Assembly (NCBI GenBank): GCA_900769555.1
Contig: CAAGHA010000067.1
Coordinates: 1-64,000 of the forward strand
Direction: 5' to 3'
DNA from: Bacteroidales bacterium
Lineage (GTDB): Bacteria > Bacteroidota > Bacteroidia > Bacteroidales > Paludibacteraceae
Length of the DNA stretch: 64,000 nucleotides
Made by a program: the position numbers and the translations under genes. The notes under the pieces are model-generated. The model saw nothing but the letters and a program-made list of their open reading frames with translations, ran no database searches and had not been told where the DNA came from. Positions 16,228 to 25,603 of this stretch are shown here, one piece after another. How positions within the stretch are numbered: position 1 is the first letter of the stretch; each line of letters opens with the position of its first letter.

Positions 16228-16950
16228 ATGGAAACTAAAAAAACGACTCAAAAAAAAGAAAATCCAATTACAAGCATTGTATTTAATATTGTTATCCCGG
16301 TTGTCATCTTATCCAAATTTACAACAGAAGATAAATTAGGTCCTATCTGGGGTTTAGTATTGGCTTTAATGTTTCCTATCGGTTATTTTCTATTTGATTA
16401 TTTCAGCCGAAAAAAAACAAATTTCATCTCCATTGTTGGATTCGTCAGTATCCTATTAACAGGAGTTATCGGGATATTTGAATTTCCGAGTGAATGGTTA
16501 GCCTACAAAGAGGCGTCCGTTCCACTGCTTATCGGGATTGCTATCCTAATATCCCTGAAAACACCATTCCCATTGGTAAAGAAATTATTGTATCAAGATG
16601 AAATTTTAGATATTGAACGTATAGAAAATATTCTTCAAACGAATAACAAAACAGCAGAATTGGAAAAAACGCTTACAAACACAACCTACATGTTAGCAGC
16701 GTCTTTTTTGTTATCAGCTATTTTAAATTATGTACTGGCAAAAATTTTAATAAAGAGTCCGACCGGAACAGAAGCATTCGCACAAGAATTGGCAGATATG
16801 ACAATGTATAGCTACATTGTAATTGCTCTTCCATCAACATGCGTAATGATGATTGCATTGTGGTATTTGTTCAAACAACTAAAAAAACTGACAAATTTAG
16901 AGATGGAAGAACTCTTTGCCAAACATCTACAAGAACAAATGAAGGATTAA
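16228..16950 (+). CDS. VC0807-like integral membrane protein
   Basis: A 240-aa polytopic membrane protein resembling the VC0807 family (distantly related to intracellular septation protein A): a helix with NIVIPVVILSKF, then a GPIWGLVLALMFPIGY helix pair, a further pair around residues 70-110, and two helices in the C-terminal half, with a charged C-terminus. Function is unknown in the family. MurF-Alr starts 18 bases downstream on the same strand, so co-transcription with that peptidoglycan gene is likely. No divergent promoter could be placed confidently. Confidence 0.65.
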   Translation: METKKTTQKKENPITSIVFNIVIPVVILSKFTTEDKLGPIWGLVLALMFPIGYFLFDYFSRKKTNFISIVGFVSILLTGVIGIFEFPSEWLAYKEASVPLLIGIAILISLKTPFPLVKKLLYQDEILDIERIENILQTNNKTAELEKTLTNTTYMLAASFLLSAILNYVLAKILIKSPTGTEAFAQELADMTMYSYIVIALPSTCVMMIALWYLFKQLKKLTNLEMEELFAKHLQEQMKD

Positions 16951-16968
16951 TAGAGAAAGGAGAAAAAG

Positions 16969-19434
16969 ATGTACACAATTTCAGAAATTGCACAAATTAT
17001 AGGAGGTGAATTACATGAAAAATTCAACTCCCCAATAAAACGATTAGAGACCGATAGCAGGTCTATTACTTTTCCTGAAGAGACTCTGTTTTTTGCAATA
17101 AAATCTCGACGCAATGATGGACATGACTATGTAGAAGAGGCATATCGAAATCAAGTAAGAAACTTTGTTATTGAGTGTGATTACAACAGATTTTCTCACC
17201 TAAGCGATGCCAACATAATCTGCATAAAGAACTCTGTTGAAGCACTTCAGAAACTAACGATTCATCACAGAAACAAATATAATATTCCCATCATCGGAAT
17301 AACCGGAAGTAACGGGAAAACCATTGTAAAAGAGTGGATTTATCAACTATTACAAAAAGAATACAAAATAACACGTTCTCCAAGAAGTTATAATTCCCAA
17401 ATCGGAGTTCCGTTTTCTGTTTGGAAGTTAGATTCGGAAAGTCAATTAGGAGTATTTGAAGCGGGCATTTCACAAGTGGGAGAAATGGAAAAAATTGCAC
17501 CTGTGGTTCGTCCAACTATTGGTATTTTCACCAATTTGGGAGAAGCCCATCAAGAGAATTTCAGTTCATTAAAAGAAAAATGTAGCGAGAAGATTAAACT
17601 CTTCAAAGATTGTCCGGCTATCCTATTTAACAAGGATGAAAAATTGGTTGACATCTGCATTCAACAATGGAATTCAAAGAGTGAATTTTTCACCTACGGA
17701 AGAAACTCTCAAGCAGATGTTCAGATTATCGGAGAAGAAAAACAGACCAACCAAACAACCATCAAATATCTCTATAAAGGAGAAGAATATCAATATACCA
17801 TACCATTTATACATAGAGTTTCCATCGAAAACTCACTCCCCTGTCTTGCATTAATGCTTCATTTAGGATACACTCCGAAAAGCATCGAAGAGCGAATGCT
17901 AGAATTAGAACCCATTGCAATGCGTATGGAGGTTAAAGAGGGAGAAAATAATTGTTTATTGATCAATGACAGTTACAATTCAGACATTCACTCACTAAGT
18001 ATTGCATTAGACTTTTTGCGAGAACAAGCCACCGCAAAAAATCTAAACAAAACCTTAATATTGTCTGATATATTTCAGAGTGGTATTGAAGATGATTCAC
18101 TCTATAAAATTGTTGCTCAGATGGTTGAAGAGAAAGGAATAAATCGTTTTATAGGTATAGGTGAAAAAATTCTAAAACACAAAGATATATTCCCTGTCAA
18201 TCAAAGTGAATTCTACTCATCGACGGAGTCATTTTTTCAAAACTTAGACAATCACAATTTTCAGTCGGAAGCCATATTATTAAAAGGGGCAAGAAATTTT
18301 CATTTTGAAGAGATAACAGATAAATTAGCAAAAATTGTTCACGAAACGATATTAGAGGTCAATCTATCTGCATTAATTAGAAATTTTAACAACTTTCGCT
18401 CCTACCTTAAACCGGGAACCAAAATTATGAGCATGGTTAAAGCCAATGCCTACGGAAGTGGCGACACAGAAGTTGCAAAAACTCTGCAACACAGTGGATG
18501 CGACTACCTAGCGGTTGCAGTTGCAGATGAAGGTGCAGAGCTTCGAAAAGAGGGCATTCATCTTCCTATTGTTGTTATGAATCCCGAGTTAAATAGTTTC
18601 CCTAAAATTTTTGAGAATAATTTAGAACCGGAAGTTTATAGTTTTCAATTATTAGAAAAGGTAATTTATGAAGCTGAAAAACAAGGTTTGACCGACTATC
18701 CTGTACATATCAAATTAGACACCGGTATGCACAGACTTGGCTTTGAAGAAAAAGACATTACGAAATTGATTGAACGAATAAAATCGCAAAACGCACTTAA
18801 AATACGTTCCATATTTTCTCATTTAGTAGGCTCGGATAGTTCTGTCTTTGATGCTTTCACCGAGCTTCAAATTGAAAAATTCCAACGAATAAGAAAAGTG
18901 TTTGAAGAGAACTTTAATCATAAAATTTTAGCACACATTCTTAATTCTGCAGGAATTGAACGATTTAATCAATATCAATTAGATATGGTTAGATTAGGAA
19001 TCGGACACTATGGAATGAGTGCAGCAACAACCAATGTATTGGAAGAGGTTTGCACATTGAAAACAAAGATTCTACAAATTCGCAAAGTTCCTGCATCCGA
19101 AACCATTGGTTATAGTCGAAAAGGCGTACTCAAAAGAGATTCTATCATTGGAGCCATCCCAATTGGCTATGCAGACGGATTAAATAGAAAATTAGGAAAT
19201 TACAAAGGGAAAGTACTTGTAAATGACCACTTTGCACCATTTATTGGAAATATTTGCATGGATGTTTGCATGATAGACCTTACAGATGTTCCTCAAGTAA
19301 AAGAGGGAGATGATGTAATCATTTTTGGGAAAGGTCACTCTATACAAGATGTTGCACAAACATTGGAAACAATACCATACGAAGTGCTAGCCGGTATTTC
19401 TAAACGTGTAAAAAGGGTTTATTACAAAGAGTAG
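16969..19434 (+). CDS. murF-alr: bifunctional MurF ligase / alanine racemase
   Basis: The fusion typical of Bacteroidota. Residues 1 to about 450 are the UDP-MurNAc-tripeptide:D-Ala-D-Ala ligase, with P-loop GITGSNGKT near 110-118 and a LINDSYNSD block near 327-335. Residues about 455-821 are the PLP-dependent alanine racemase: EVNLSALIRNF, the PLP lysine in MVKANAYG near 491, KLDTGMHRLGF, and GYADGLNRKLGNYKG with the catalytic tyrosine region near GYS. It makes D-alanine and attaches D-Ala-D-Ala to the cytoplasmic peptidoglycan precursor. One oddity is the Val-Lys after the P-loop (GKTIVK), where KT(T)TK is usual. It is probably in an operon with the preceding membrane protein. Confidence 0.94.
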   Translation: MYTISEIAQIIGGELHEKFNSPIKRLETDSRSITFPEETLFFAIKSRRNDGHDYVEEAYRNQVRNFVIECDYNRFSHLSDANIICIKNSVEALQKLTIHHRNKYNIPIIGITGSNGKTIVKEWIYQLLQKEYKITRSPRSYNSQIGVPFSVWKLDSESQLGVFEAGISQVGEMEKIAPVVRPTIGIFTNLGEAHQENFSSLKEKCSEKIKLFKDCPAILFNKDEKLVDICIQQWNSKSEFFTYGRNSQADVQIIGEEKQTNQTTIKYLYKGEEYQYTIPFIHRVSIENSLPCLALMLHLGYTPKSIEERMLELEPIAMRMEVKEGENNCLLINDSYNSDIHSLSIALDFLREQATAKNLNKTLILSDIFQSGIEDDSLYKIVAQMVEEKGINRFIGIGEKILKHKDIFPVNQSEFYSSTESFFQNLDNHNFQSEAILLKGARNFHFEEITDKLAKIVHETILEVNLSALIRNFNNFRSYLKPGTKIMSMVKANAYGSGDTEVAKTLQHSGCDYLAVAVADEGAELRKEGIHLPIVVMNPELNSFPKIFENNLEPEVYSFQLLEKVIYEAEKQGLTDYPVHIKLDTGMHRLGFEEKDITKLIERIKSQNALKIRSIFSHLVGSDSSVFDAFTELQIEKFQRIRKVFEENFNHKILAHILNSAGIERFNQYQLDMVRLGIGHYGMSAATTNVLEEVCTLKTKILQIRKVPASETIGYSRKGVLKRDSIIGAIPIGYADGLNRKLGNYKGKVLVNDHFAPFIGNICMDVCMIDLTDVPQVKEGDDVIIFGKGHSIQDVAQTLETIPYEVLAGISKRVKRVYYKE

Positions 19435-19464
19435 TGAAATCAGTTATGACACTAAGAAAAATAA

Positions 19465-19565
19465 TAATTTATTACGTTTAGAAACAAAAATCGTAACTTA
19501 TAGAAATTGCCTAAAAGTAATAGAGTAAATCTTTAATTACCAAAGGTGGTTTCTATAAATTACCA
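19465..19565. repeat. dispersed TIR repeat, copy C (two broken ends, head to head)
   Basis: 19465-19512 is the left 48 bases of the family in reverse orientation, with nearly identical bases to 54634-54681. 19544-19565 is a second left end in forward orientation (AGGTGGTTTCTATAAATTAC). Internal sequence is lost. It separates two convergent genes. Confidence 0.7.
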
Positions 19566-19594
19566 TGAATTACGACTCCCTCTTTCCTACTGAT

Positions 19595-21547
19595 TTATTC
19601 CAAGACAGCACAATAGGTAATTTGTCCCAAATGACTCATCTTTTCCCGAAATAAGAAGGCTTGTATCGACAAAGAATTGAGTGATTTTATATTGCCTTCA
19701 AGAAATTCATGTTTTGTCCATTTCCCAACTTCAACCATATAATATCCACTGTTTAACGGCAATAATTCGTCATGATAATAAAATGAAAAAGAATCACCAT
19801 TATAATAGCGTACATATAGGTCCAAAAAAGCGGATAAATGTACTATTCTACAAAGAGAATATGGAATCTCTCCCCTGAATGAAATATTTTGAATCTCAAC
19901 CTTTGAAACAGAAGAATATAATTTCTGTAGAGAAAAAAGTAAATCTGAAATCGGAATTAACACTTGGTCACTCAATACACATACACTTAAATCGCCACCA
20001 CAAACTTCTGTTAAAACAGAAGCAACCAACTCATTATCACGATATATGAAACAAAATTCTTTTCCTTCATTTCTCATATCTTCTATCCAAAAATCAAGAC
20101 ATTTATCAGATGGAAGAATAGTAGCCTCAGAACACCGCAGCAACTTATTCAACAATAATTGAATAGTTATATCATCGTCACAAATTGATAAATCAAGTCG
20201 AGACTCTCCCACATCAATATCTTTAAAAGAAAAAGAATGACCGGATTTATAAAGCCACGCCGCGAAACCAAAATTAGAGTAAAAATCTATCAAATCACTA
20301 TTGGCAGGAGTTAAAAATACCATTCCACTTTTTTGAAGAAATCCCCTCCATAAAGCCTCATAAATCATAGCCGTCGCCACACCTGTGTTACGAAATGATG
20401 ATTCTGTCGCAACAGCATAAAAATAACTGATTGGGACTCTATCTTTCCCAAGTTGAAATTCATACTTCAGAACATACATAGAGGAAAGCAGATTCTGTTT
20501 TTCATCTTCTCTGCAGATTAGATCAAATTCTCCTTCCAACACAGAATAAAACCGATCAATATAAGAAAGATTATCATGAAATACAGAATTCCATAATGCT
20601 TTTAGAGATGCCTCATTATCAAACTTTTTCAATGGAACTTCAACACAAAATTTAGCCAATAGTTCATGAGGATAATAGGACAATTTCGATTGCCTTAAAC
20701 CTTTCAAACCCATATCATCTTCTCTATTCAAAAAACGATACCGACTTGGAAGATTTTGAGCGAATAAATTACCCATAGCCACATAAATTCCTTCAAAAGC
20801 AGTATCTGCCTTTTCCACGTGCACAATAAAAGTATTCTCATCAACAGGAGAACCAAACGAGTAAGCAACAAGTTTCCCATCAATCCATAAAGTTCCCCCA
20901 TATCCACCTAACTCTTCCAAGTGAGTCAGCGCAAAACGAATGACTTTCAATTCACTTTTCAAGGACGATAAGTTCAAATCAGAATTTTCTTTTATCCATT
21001 TTTCTGTCAAAGAGATACAATCATCAAAGAAAGATAGTGTATAGTGTTTATATTCATACTTATAATACTGAAAAAAACGTTTTAAATGATTTCTTTTAGC
21101 TTGCAAACGTTTTCCTTTTAATTCTATCCAATCATTACGCAAATAGAGATAATCACTATAATTTCGTTCCAAACGGAATTTAAATGGTTCATGAAAAATT
21201 GTTCTGAATTCTTCAAAATGCTCCCAGGTCAAACAATCCAATAAAAAAGAGTTGTGATTATGATTGGCAAATACCTTCAAATCATCCAATACAGATTTAA
21301 GATCTCCTCTTCCTATCGGATAAAAATAATGGTAATCATTATTAAAATAATGTCTGACTAACAAGAAACCATTATACTCGCTAATCTCTGTATGATAATA
21401 AAATTTCCATGCACAAATATTCAGAAAAGAAAAATCACAAAAACGTATTCCGGATGAAAACAAGTACTTATTCCATAACTCTTTATCCCTGATATCAATA
21501 TCCCGAAAACAAATTTTATCGTTCATAACTTCACTCATTTTCAACAT
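19595..21547 (-). CDS. DUF2156 (LPG-synthase C-terminal type) protein fused to a GNAT/Eis-like acetyltransferase
   Basis: A 650-aa cytoplasmic protein with at least two parts. Residues 1 to about 310 resemble DUF2156, the aminoacyl-transferase-like domain of lysylphosphatidylglycerol synthases, including RLQAKRNHLKRF, LEELGGYGGTLWIDGKLVAYSFG and INxxDDMGLKGLRQSK-like segments (here NREDDMGLKGLRQSK). Residues about 320-450 form a GNAT fold (YFYAVATESSFRNTGVATAMI, then FYSNFGFA). The remaining 200 residues look like the C-terminal half of Eis-type enzymes. Its 5' end overlaps the ATP-grasp gene by 17 bases, so the two proteins are translationally linked and probably act together, perhaps an amino-acid ligation or acylation. 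The substrate is unknown. ATGs at 21538 and 21526 are alternative starts. Confidence 0.65.
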   Translation of the reverse strand: MLKMSEVMNDKICFRDIDIRDKELWNKYLFSSGIRFCDFSFLNICAWKFYYHTEISEYNGFLLVRHYFNNDYHYFYPIGRGDLKSVLDDLKVFANHNHNSFLLDCLTWEHFEEFRTIFHEPFKFRLERNYSDYLYLRNDWIELKGKRLQAKRNHLKRFFQYYKYEYKHYTLSFFDDCISLTEKWIKENSDLNLSSLKSELKVIRFALTHLEELGGYGGTLWIDGKLVAYSFGSPVDENTFIVHVEKADTAFEGIYVAMGNLFAQNLPSRYRFLNREDDMGLKGLRQSKLSYYPHELLAKFCVEVPLKKFDNEASLKALWNSVFHDNLSYIDRFYSVLEGEFDLICREDEKQNLLSSMYVLKYEFQLGKDRVPISYFYAVATESSFRNTGVATAMIYEALWRGFLQKSGMVFLTPANSDLIDFYSNFGFAAWLYKSGHSFSFKDIDVGESRLDLSICDDDITIQLLLNKLLRCSEATILPSDKCLDFWIEDMRNEGKEFCFIYRDNELVASVLTEVCGGDLSVCVLSDQVLIPISDLLFSLQKLYSSVSKVEIQNISFRGEIPYSLCRIVHLSAFLDLYVRYYNGDSFSFYYHDELLPLNSGYYMVEVGKWTKHEFLEGNIKSLNSLSIQAFLFREKMSHLGQITYCAVLE

Positions 21548-22718
21548 TACAAAGCAAATAAGCTAAACTACGACTATCACTGTTGACAACTGTCAATGGC
21601 AAATAACCGGCAACCACCCTTTGGACATCAATCAACAAAGGGTATTTACGTTGCATAAATGTGTCAAATTCTGATAGTTCACGACACGTTGGAAATGTTT
21701 TTACTTTAAAAATTCCTGTTACAGATTCTGAAACAAATCGATTATATAAAATTCGAGAAACTATTCCCATATTCATCCTAAGATTAACTTCTACGCAAGG
21801 ATGTAACTGACACTTCTCCGGATTCTCACCAAACAACATCATATCAATTCCCAAATAACCATTATAAAATGAAGCTAAATTACTTTTAATAAACAATCTT
21901 AACCTCTCTTTTGTTCGTAATAATAATTCGGGGTCTTGAAGTTTTGACATCAAATGATTTTCTATCCACTCATCCGTGGAAAGAAAATTGTGATTGTAAT
22001 GTCCGAATTTATCTGTATGGAACAGAGAATAACCAATAAATTGAACCTCATCATCCATACAACGAAATTCCATTGCAAAATCAACTTGTTTTTCATATAC
22101 AACCTCTCCTAACAAGTACCCTTGAGATGAAAGAACATTATGAGACCATTCAGACAATTTATCTCGCCACAAACCATTGCTCCAAAACAACCCTTTTCCA
22201 CTGCCAGACCAAGGAGCTTTTAGAACAAAAGAATCATGACTCAATTTAAATTTTTCGATTTCTGAATCAGTATATAATTTCTTAGGAAGAAACAATGATG
22301 AAGACAATAAATTGTCATTTTGCAAAAAGGACAAAATATCAATTGTAAAAGCTCTAGAAGAAGATTCTCTCAATAGGTTAAAATCAATATTTATACTATG
22401 ATTCAAACCATTCCACCAATGAACCAGAGAGGGATTCCACCCCCAAGGAAACAATATATCATCTAGAAATGAAGAGTGATTGTATTCATCTAAAGAGATC
22501 CACGAAGAAGAGATTCCCAAACGAGAAAACAACTCCATATTCCAATTATCACAGACTTTCGAACGAGATATTACTAAACTCCCATTTGGGGCATACCAAA
22601 TGGGCAACATTGATAAATCAGATGCAAATTGGATAATCTTTTTTGAGGGTTGAAAAAAAGGTAATCCAGAGGCCAATGCCAAATCATTTTCAGGATTAAA
22701 AAAGAAACATTGTCTCAT
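21531..22718 (-). CDS. ATP-grasp domain protein, Bacteroidota-conserved, unknown substrate
   Basis: A 395-aa protein beginning FFFNPENDLALASG, an opening I associate with a Bacteroidota-only family. ATP-grasp features are visible: FVLKAPWSGSGKGL near residues 167-180 for the nucleotide-binding loop, a conserved LLGEVVYEKQVDFAMEF segment, and the Mg-binding end LHPCVEVNLRMNMG near 340. ATP-grasp enzymes ligate a carboxylate to an amine or thiol via acyl phosphate. It is third in the operon gldF / PPTase / ATP-grasp / DUF2156-GNAT, 12 bases after the PPTase gene and overlapping the next gene. Fold assignment is fairly sure; the reaction is not known. Confidence 0.65.
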   Translation of the reverse strand: MRQCFFFNPENDLALASGLPFFQPSKKIIQFASDLSMLPIWYAPNGSLVISRSKVCDNWNMELFSRLGISSSWISLDEYNHSSFLDDILFPWGWNPSLVHWWNGLNHSINIDFNLLRESSSRAFTIDILSFLQNDNLLSSSLFLPKKLYTDSEIEKFKLSHDSFVLKAPWSGSGKGLFWSNGLWRDKLSEWSHNVLSSQGYLLGEVVYEKQVDFAMEFRCMDDEVQFIGYSLFHTDKFGHYNHNFLSTDEWIENHLMSKLQDPELLLRTKERLRLFIKSNLASFYNGYLGIDMMLFGENPEKCQLHPCVEVNLRMNMGIVSRILYNRFVSESVTGIFKVKTFPTCRELSEFDTFMQRKYPLLIDVQRVVAGYLPLTVVNSDSRSLAYLLCNVENE

Positions 22719-22730
22719 AGTATAGATTAT

Positions 22731-23357
22731 TCATTCAAAACCATAAACCAAAACAAAATCATCAAAAAATTCGTAGAAAAATTCATAACGCACAACACTC
22801 TTTTTATCCGTAATAAACAACTTACCTTCAGACATAAGAGAGTGTTCTTCCACCTCCATATCTTCATCAAATTCCACTAAATGATTGTCAGATAATTTAT
22901 ACAGAGCCTCTTTGGCTGACCACAATAAAATCAAATGATCTTTCTCTCTTTTAGGATCAATTTGAGACAACTCGACAGGAGACAAAAACTTATTTTTCAC
23001 CCGTAAAATTTTATCTCTAAATTGCTCAATATCCACCCCTACATTGCGATTAGGATGGATAATAACTGTTGCATAACCATTAGTATGACTTATACTGATT
23101 TTCTCTTTTCTTCCCAATAACGAAGGACGTCCATTTTGATTGTAAATCACACTATTCTCAACCCCTAATAATCTAAATATCAAAACTCTAACAGCGAGAA
23201 ACTCTTTTATTCGCTTTTCACTTCCCATAGAGGATATTTTCTTCTCTAATTCAACTTTAAGCAGAGAAAAATATGACAAAAGTTGCTCTATTGACTCCTC
23301 AATTTTCCAAATTGCAATAGCTCCCCCCTCTTCGAAATTTTTACAATAAAACAACAT
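22731..23357 (-). CDS. 4'-phosphopantetheinyl transferase superfamily protein
   Basis: An Sfp/AcpT-type enzyme that moves 4'-phosphopantetheine from CoA to a carrier-protein serine. The two Mg/CoA signature blocks are present: VGVDIEQFRDK near 107-117 and LLWSAKEALYKL near 145-156. I start at the ATG at 23357 (MLFYCKN), 1 base after the gldF stop; a further upstream ATG at 23375 would overlap gldF by 17 bases. About 208 aa is normal. No polyketide, NRPS or carrier-protein gene lies in the window, so its target may be the fatty-acid ACP or an unlinked carrier. Its place between gldF and an ATP-grasp ligase is unusual. Confidence 0.8.
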   Translation of the reverse strand: MLFYCKNFEEGGAIAIWKIEESIEQLLSYFSLLKVELEKKISSMGSEKRIKEFLAVRVLIFRLLGVENSVIYNQNGRPSLLGRKEKISISHTNGYATVIIHPNRNVGVDIEQFRDKILRVKNKFLSPVELSQIDPKREKDHLILLWSAKEALYKLSDNHLVEFDEDMEVEEHSLMSEGKLFITDKKSVVRYEFFYEFFDDFVLVYGFE

Positions 23358-23358
23358 C

Positions 23359-24087
23359 CTATTTTTTCTTATCAATTACCCCTTTAGTCATAAAAATAAA
23401 GATGGCTACCACTACCAAATAATAGACAATATCCCGACTATCAATAACACCTCTACTCATAGATTCATAATGAGCATTTATACCCAACATAGAGATAAAT
23501 GTTTCTGTATTTCCATCATTAGCCATTCCCGAAATAATATCAAAACCTGCATAAAAAAAGAAACATAAAAGAGCTGCTACAATAAAAGAAATAATTTGGT
23601 TATCTGTCAAAGAAGAGGAAAAAACACCGATAGCTACATAAATAACAGCCAAAAAAAATAGCCCAATGTAAGAACCCCAAGTTCCTCCGGTATCAATATT
23701 TCCCATAGGGTCACCCAGAATCCAAACCGAAGCAAAATAAATCAACGTAGGAAGAAGCGAACACAACACCAACAAAACTCCGGCAAGATATTTAGATAAA
23801 ACAATGCTCCAAGAAGAGATAGGTCTTGTCAACAACAATTCTATAGTCCCCGTTTTCTTTTCTTCCGCAAAAAGACGCATAGTTACTGCCGGTACTAAAA
23901 AAAGATACAACCATGGCGCAAAATAGAACAATCCGTCTATATTTGCATATCCGGAATCCAATATATTAAACTCACCTGGGAATACCCATAAAAAAAGGGC
24001 TGTTATAACCAAAAATACACCAATTACAATATAGCCCATTGGAGAGGCAAAAAAATTATTAAACTCTTTTTTCAACAACGTAAACAT
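23359..24087 (-). CDS. gldF: GldF-type ABC transporter permease
   Basis: A 242-aa permease with six predicted membrane helices. The N-terminus (MFTLLKKEFNNFFASPMGYIV) and the internal FAEEKKTGTIELLLTRPIS loop are typical of GldF/ABC-2 permeases. In gliding Bacteroidota it works with GldA (ATPase) and GldG. In this window neither partner follows; instead a phosphopantetheinyl transferase abuts the stop codon. In non-gliding Bacteroidales the role of this permease is unclear. It heads a four-gene minus-strand operon. The promoter region holds a repeat end fragment (copy D is on the other side of the next gap). Confidence 0.85.
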   Translation of the reverse strand: MFTLLKKEFNNFFASPMGYIVIGVFLVITALFLWVFPGEFNILDSGYANIDGLFYFAPWLYLFLVPAVTMRLFAEEKKTGTIELLLTRPISSWSIVLSKYLAGVLLVLCSLLPTLIYFASVWILGDPMGNIDTGGTWGSYIGLFFLAVIYVAIGVFSSSLTDNQIISFIVAALLCFFFYAGFDIISGMANDGNTETFISMLGINAHYESMSRGVIDSRDIVYYLVVVAIFIFMTKGVIDKKK

Positions 24088-24140
24088 AACTCACAATACA
24101 AATTATATATTTTGAATAATCTTTAATTAAATTTTAGTCA

Positions 24141-24167
24141 TCCCAACCTAATGTAGAGAACTTACCT
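24141..24167 (+). repeat. dispersed TIR repeat, copy D (right-end fragment)
   Basis: CCTAATGTAGAGAACTTACCT matches the right end of the family (CCTAATTTATTGAACTTACCT at 54.7 kb) with a few changes. The rest of the element is missing. It lies between gldF and the phosphatase gene. Confidence 0.55.
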
Positions 24168-24179
24168 TTCTAAAAAAAA

Positions 24180-25478
24180 TCAATTCTCATTACTCTGTAC
24201 AATATTAGAAACAATGTCTGAATAGTAAGTATAAAAATCCGTCCATTTATAATATGGAGCTTTATCACCAGCCAAAGGCAAAGTTACCTCATTCTCATTA
24301 AGCAAAGCTTTAACCAATACCTCCCCACTCCTCTTATGACGATAAAAAATCAACTGAATATTAGCACCCATAGGAATAATCCGAAAGTCTGTCCATACCT
24401 TATGAAGATTTTCCAAATCAGTAGTTTTTACATCACACCCTTGCATACCCATTAACGAAGCCAACGGAAGGATTCCCATATCATGACCAAAACGAAGAGT
24501 TGCATCATCACCATTTCCTTCAACAGCTTTCTTAGCCTCATTCAAGATATTTTGTAATAAATTTTTAGCCAATAACGGATTTTTAGAAAGAGTAAGCGGA
24601 CAAGGACCACTATTGGCATACCACCACGCATTTTGCACTCTCCAATTATCAAACAACTCCTCTTTCGTCCAAACATCGCTAAAATCAATATTTAAACTAT
24701 CCATGCCCTGCATACTAGAGTGAATATCATAGAGTTTACGCATAAAAGCAACCGAATCAATGTTCTTATCCAAATAATTTTTATCTTTAAACAAAACACT
24801 CATCATACGAGCAGGATGAATCAATTTATAATGCAAATCCCCAAAAGGACGAGTCCATAAAGTATCATTCATGCGCTTATTTTGATCCTCTTTATCTTCG
24901 TAACAAATGTATGACATCAAACGTTTACTCGCCTCATTCGTGATTTGAAGCTCTGGATTGATACTTTTTAACTCCTGACAAAAAGCATCCATACTCAAAA
25001 CACAACGAACAGAAGTAGAAGACTTTGCACTAATTTTTGCTTTCCCTCTAAACACCATAGGGCAATTCTTCACCATACGACGAGCAATACCTTTGTGTTG
25101 CTCTACCCCTTTCTGAGTTAAATCACCGGCCTTTAATTTCCCATCTTGATAAATCGCTGCAAAACGATTTTTTACACTAATGCCAAGATCGGTCAAAGCA
25201 TTCGCTGAGTCCGCTTTTTCTAAAATCTCCAACATATTTTTAAAATCAATAGCCGAATAATGGTAGCGAGAACCATGTCTTCCATAATGACTGACATAGA
25301 ATGGTTTATATCCTTTAGGAGGCTCTGTTTGATGTTTAAAATCAGTTGAATAAGCACGATAATTACTAGCTGTTTGATCGATATGCATCATCATATCCTC
25401 TTTTGTTGTTTGCGCAAAAATAGAGGCAACAAAATACGAACAAACACAAATCAATCCCCCTTTAATTGTTAACTTCAT
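24180..25478 (-). CDS. histidine-type acid phosphatase, inositol-polyphosphate phosphatase-like
   Basis: An exported 432-aa enzyme of histidine phosphatase clade 2. A signal peptide is followed by YVSHYGRHGSRYH, whose RHGxR motif (near 66-70) carries the catalytic histidine. The proton donor block is RFGHDMGILPLASLMG (near 330), with the HD form seen in MINPP-type and histidine-acid phosphatases. The protein is expected in the periplasm or outer membrane, where it would release phosphate from a phosphomonoester such as inositol phosphates. The gene is divergent from the GLUG surface protein gene. Lack of the HAE variant argues against phytase of the classical fungal type; the exact substrate is unknown. 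Confidence 0.82.
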   Translation of the reverse strand: MKLTIKGGLICVCSYFVASIFAQTTKEDMMMHIDQTASNYRAYSTDFKHQTEPPKGYKPFYVSHYGRHGSRYHYSAIDFKNMLEILEKADSANALTDLGISVKNRFAAIYQDGKLKAGDLTQKGVEQHKGIARRMVKNCPMVFRGKAKISAKSSTSVRCVLSMDAFCQELKSINPELQITNEASKRLMSYICYEDKEDQNKRMNDTLWTRPFGDLHYKLIHPARMMSVLFKDKNYLDKNIDSVAFMRKLYDIHSSMQGMDSLNIDFSDVWTKEELFDNWRVQNAWWYANSGPCPLTLSKNPLLAKNLLQNILNEAKKAVEGNGDDATLRFGHDMGILPLASLMGMQGCDVKTTDLENLHKVWTDFRIIPMGANIQLIFYRHKRSGEVLVKALLNENEVTLPLAGDKAPYYKWTDFYTYYSDIVSNIVQSNEN

Positions 25479-25591
25479 ACAAAAACAGTTTTGAAATATT
25501 TTCAGAGTACAATATTCGCAAAAAAAGTGAATATTTGCAAGAATTTGACCATTCTAATTTCGTTACAAATACCATTAATAGCAAGATTTAT

Positions 25592-25599
25592 TATCTTTG
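25592..25599 (+). promoter_or_regulatory. -7 box of the GLUG protein gene, probably leaderless
   Basis: TATCTTTG ends 4 bases before the ATG at 25604, exactly the same geometry as mtaB. This fixes the start and rules out the longer frame opening at 25466. Confidence 0.6.
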
Positions 25600-25603
25600 C
25601 TTT

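Noticed and set aside
25466..25603. N-terminal extension of the GLUG protein
   Set aside because: The TATCTTTG box at 25592-25599 and a clean signal peptide place the start at 25604. The extension has no conserved features.
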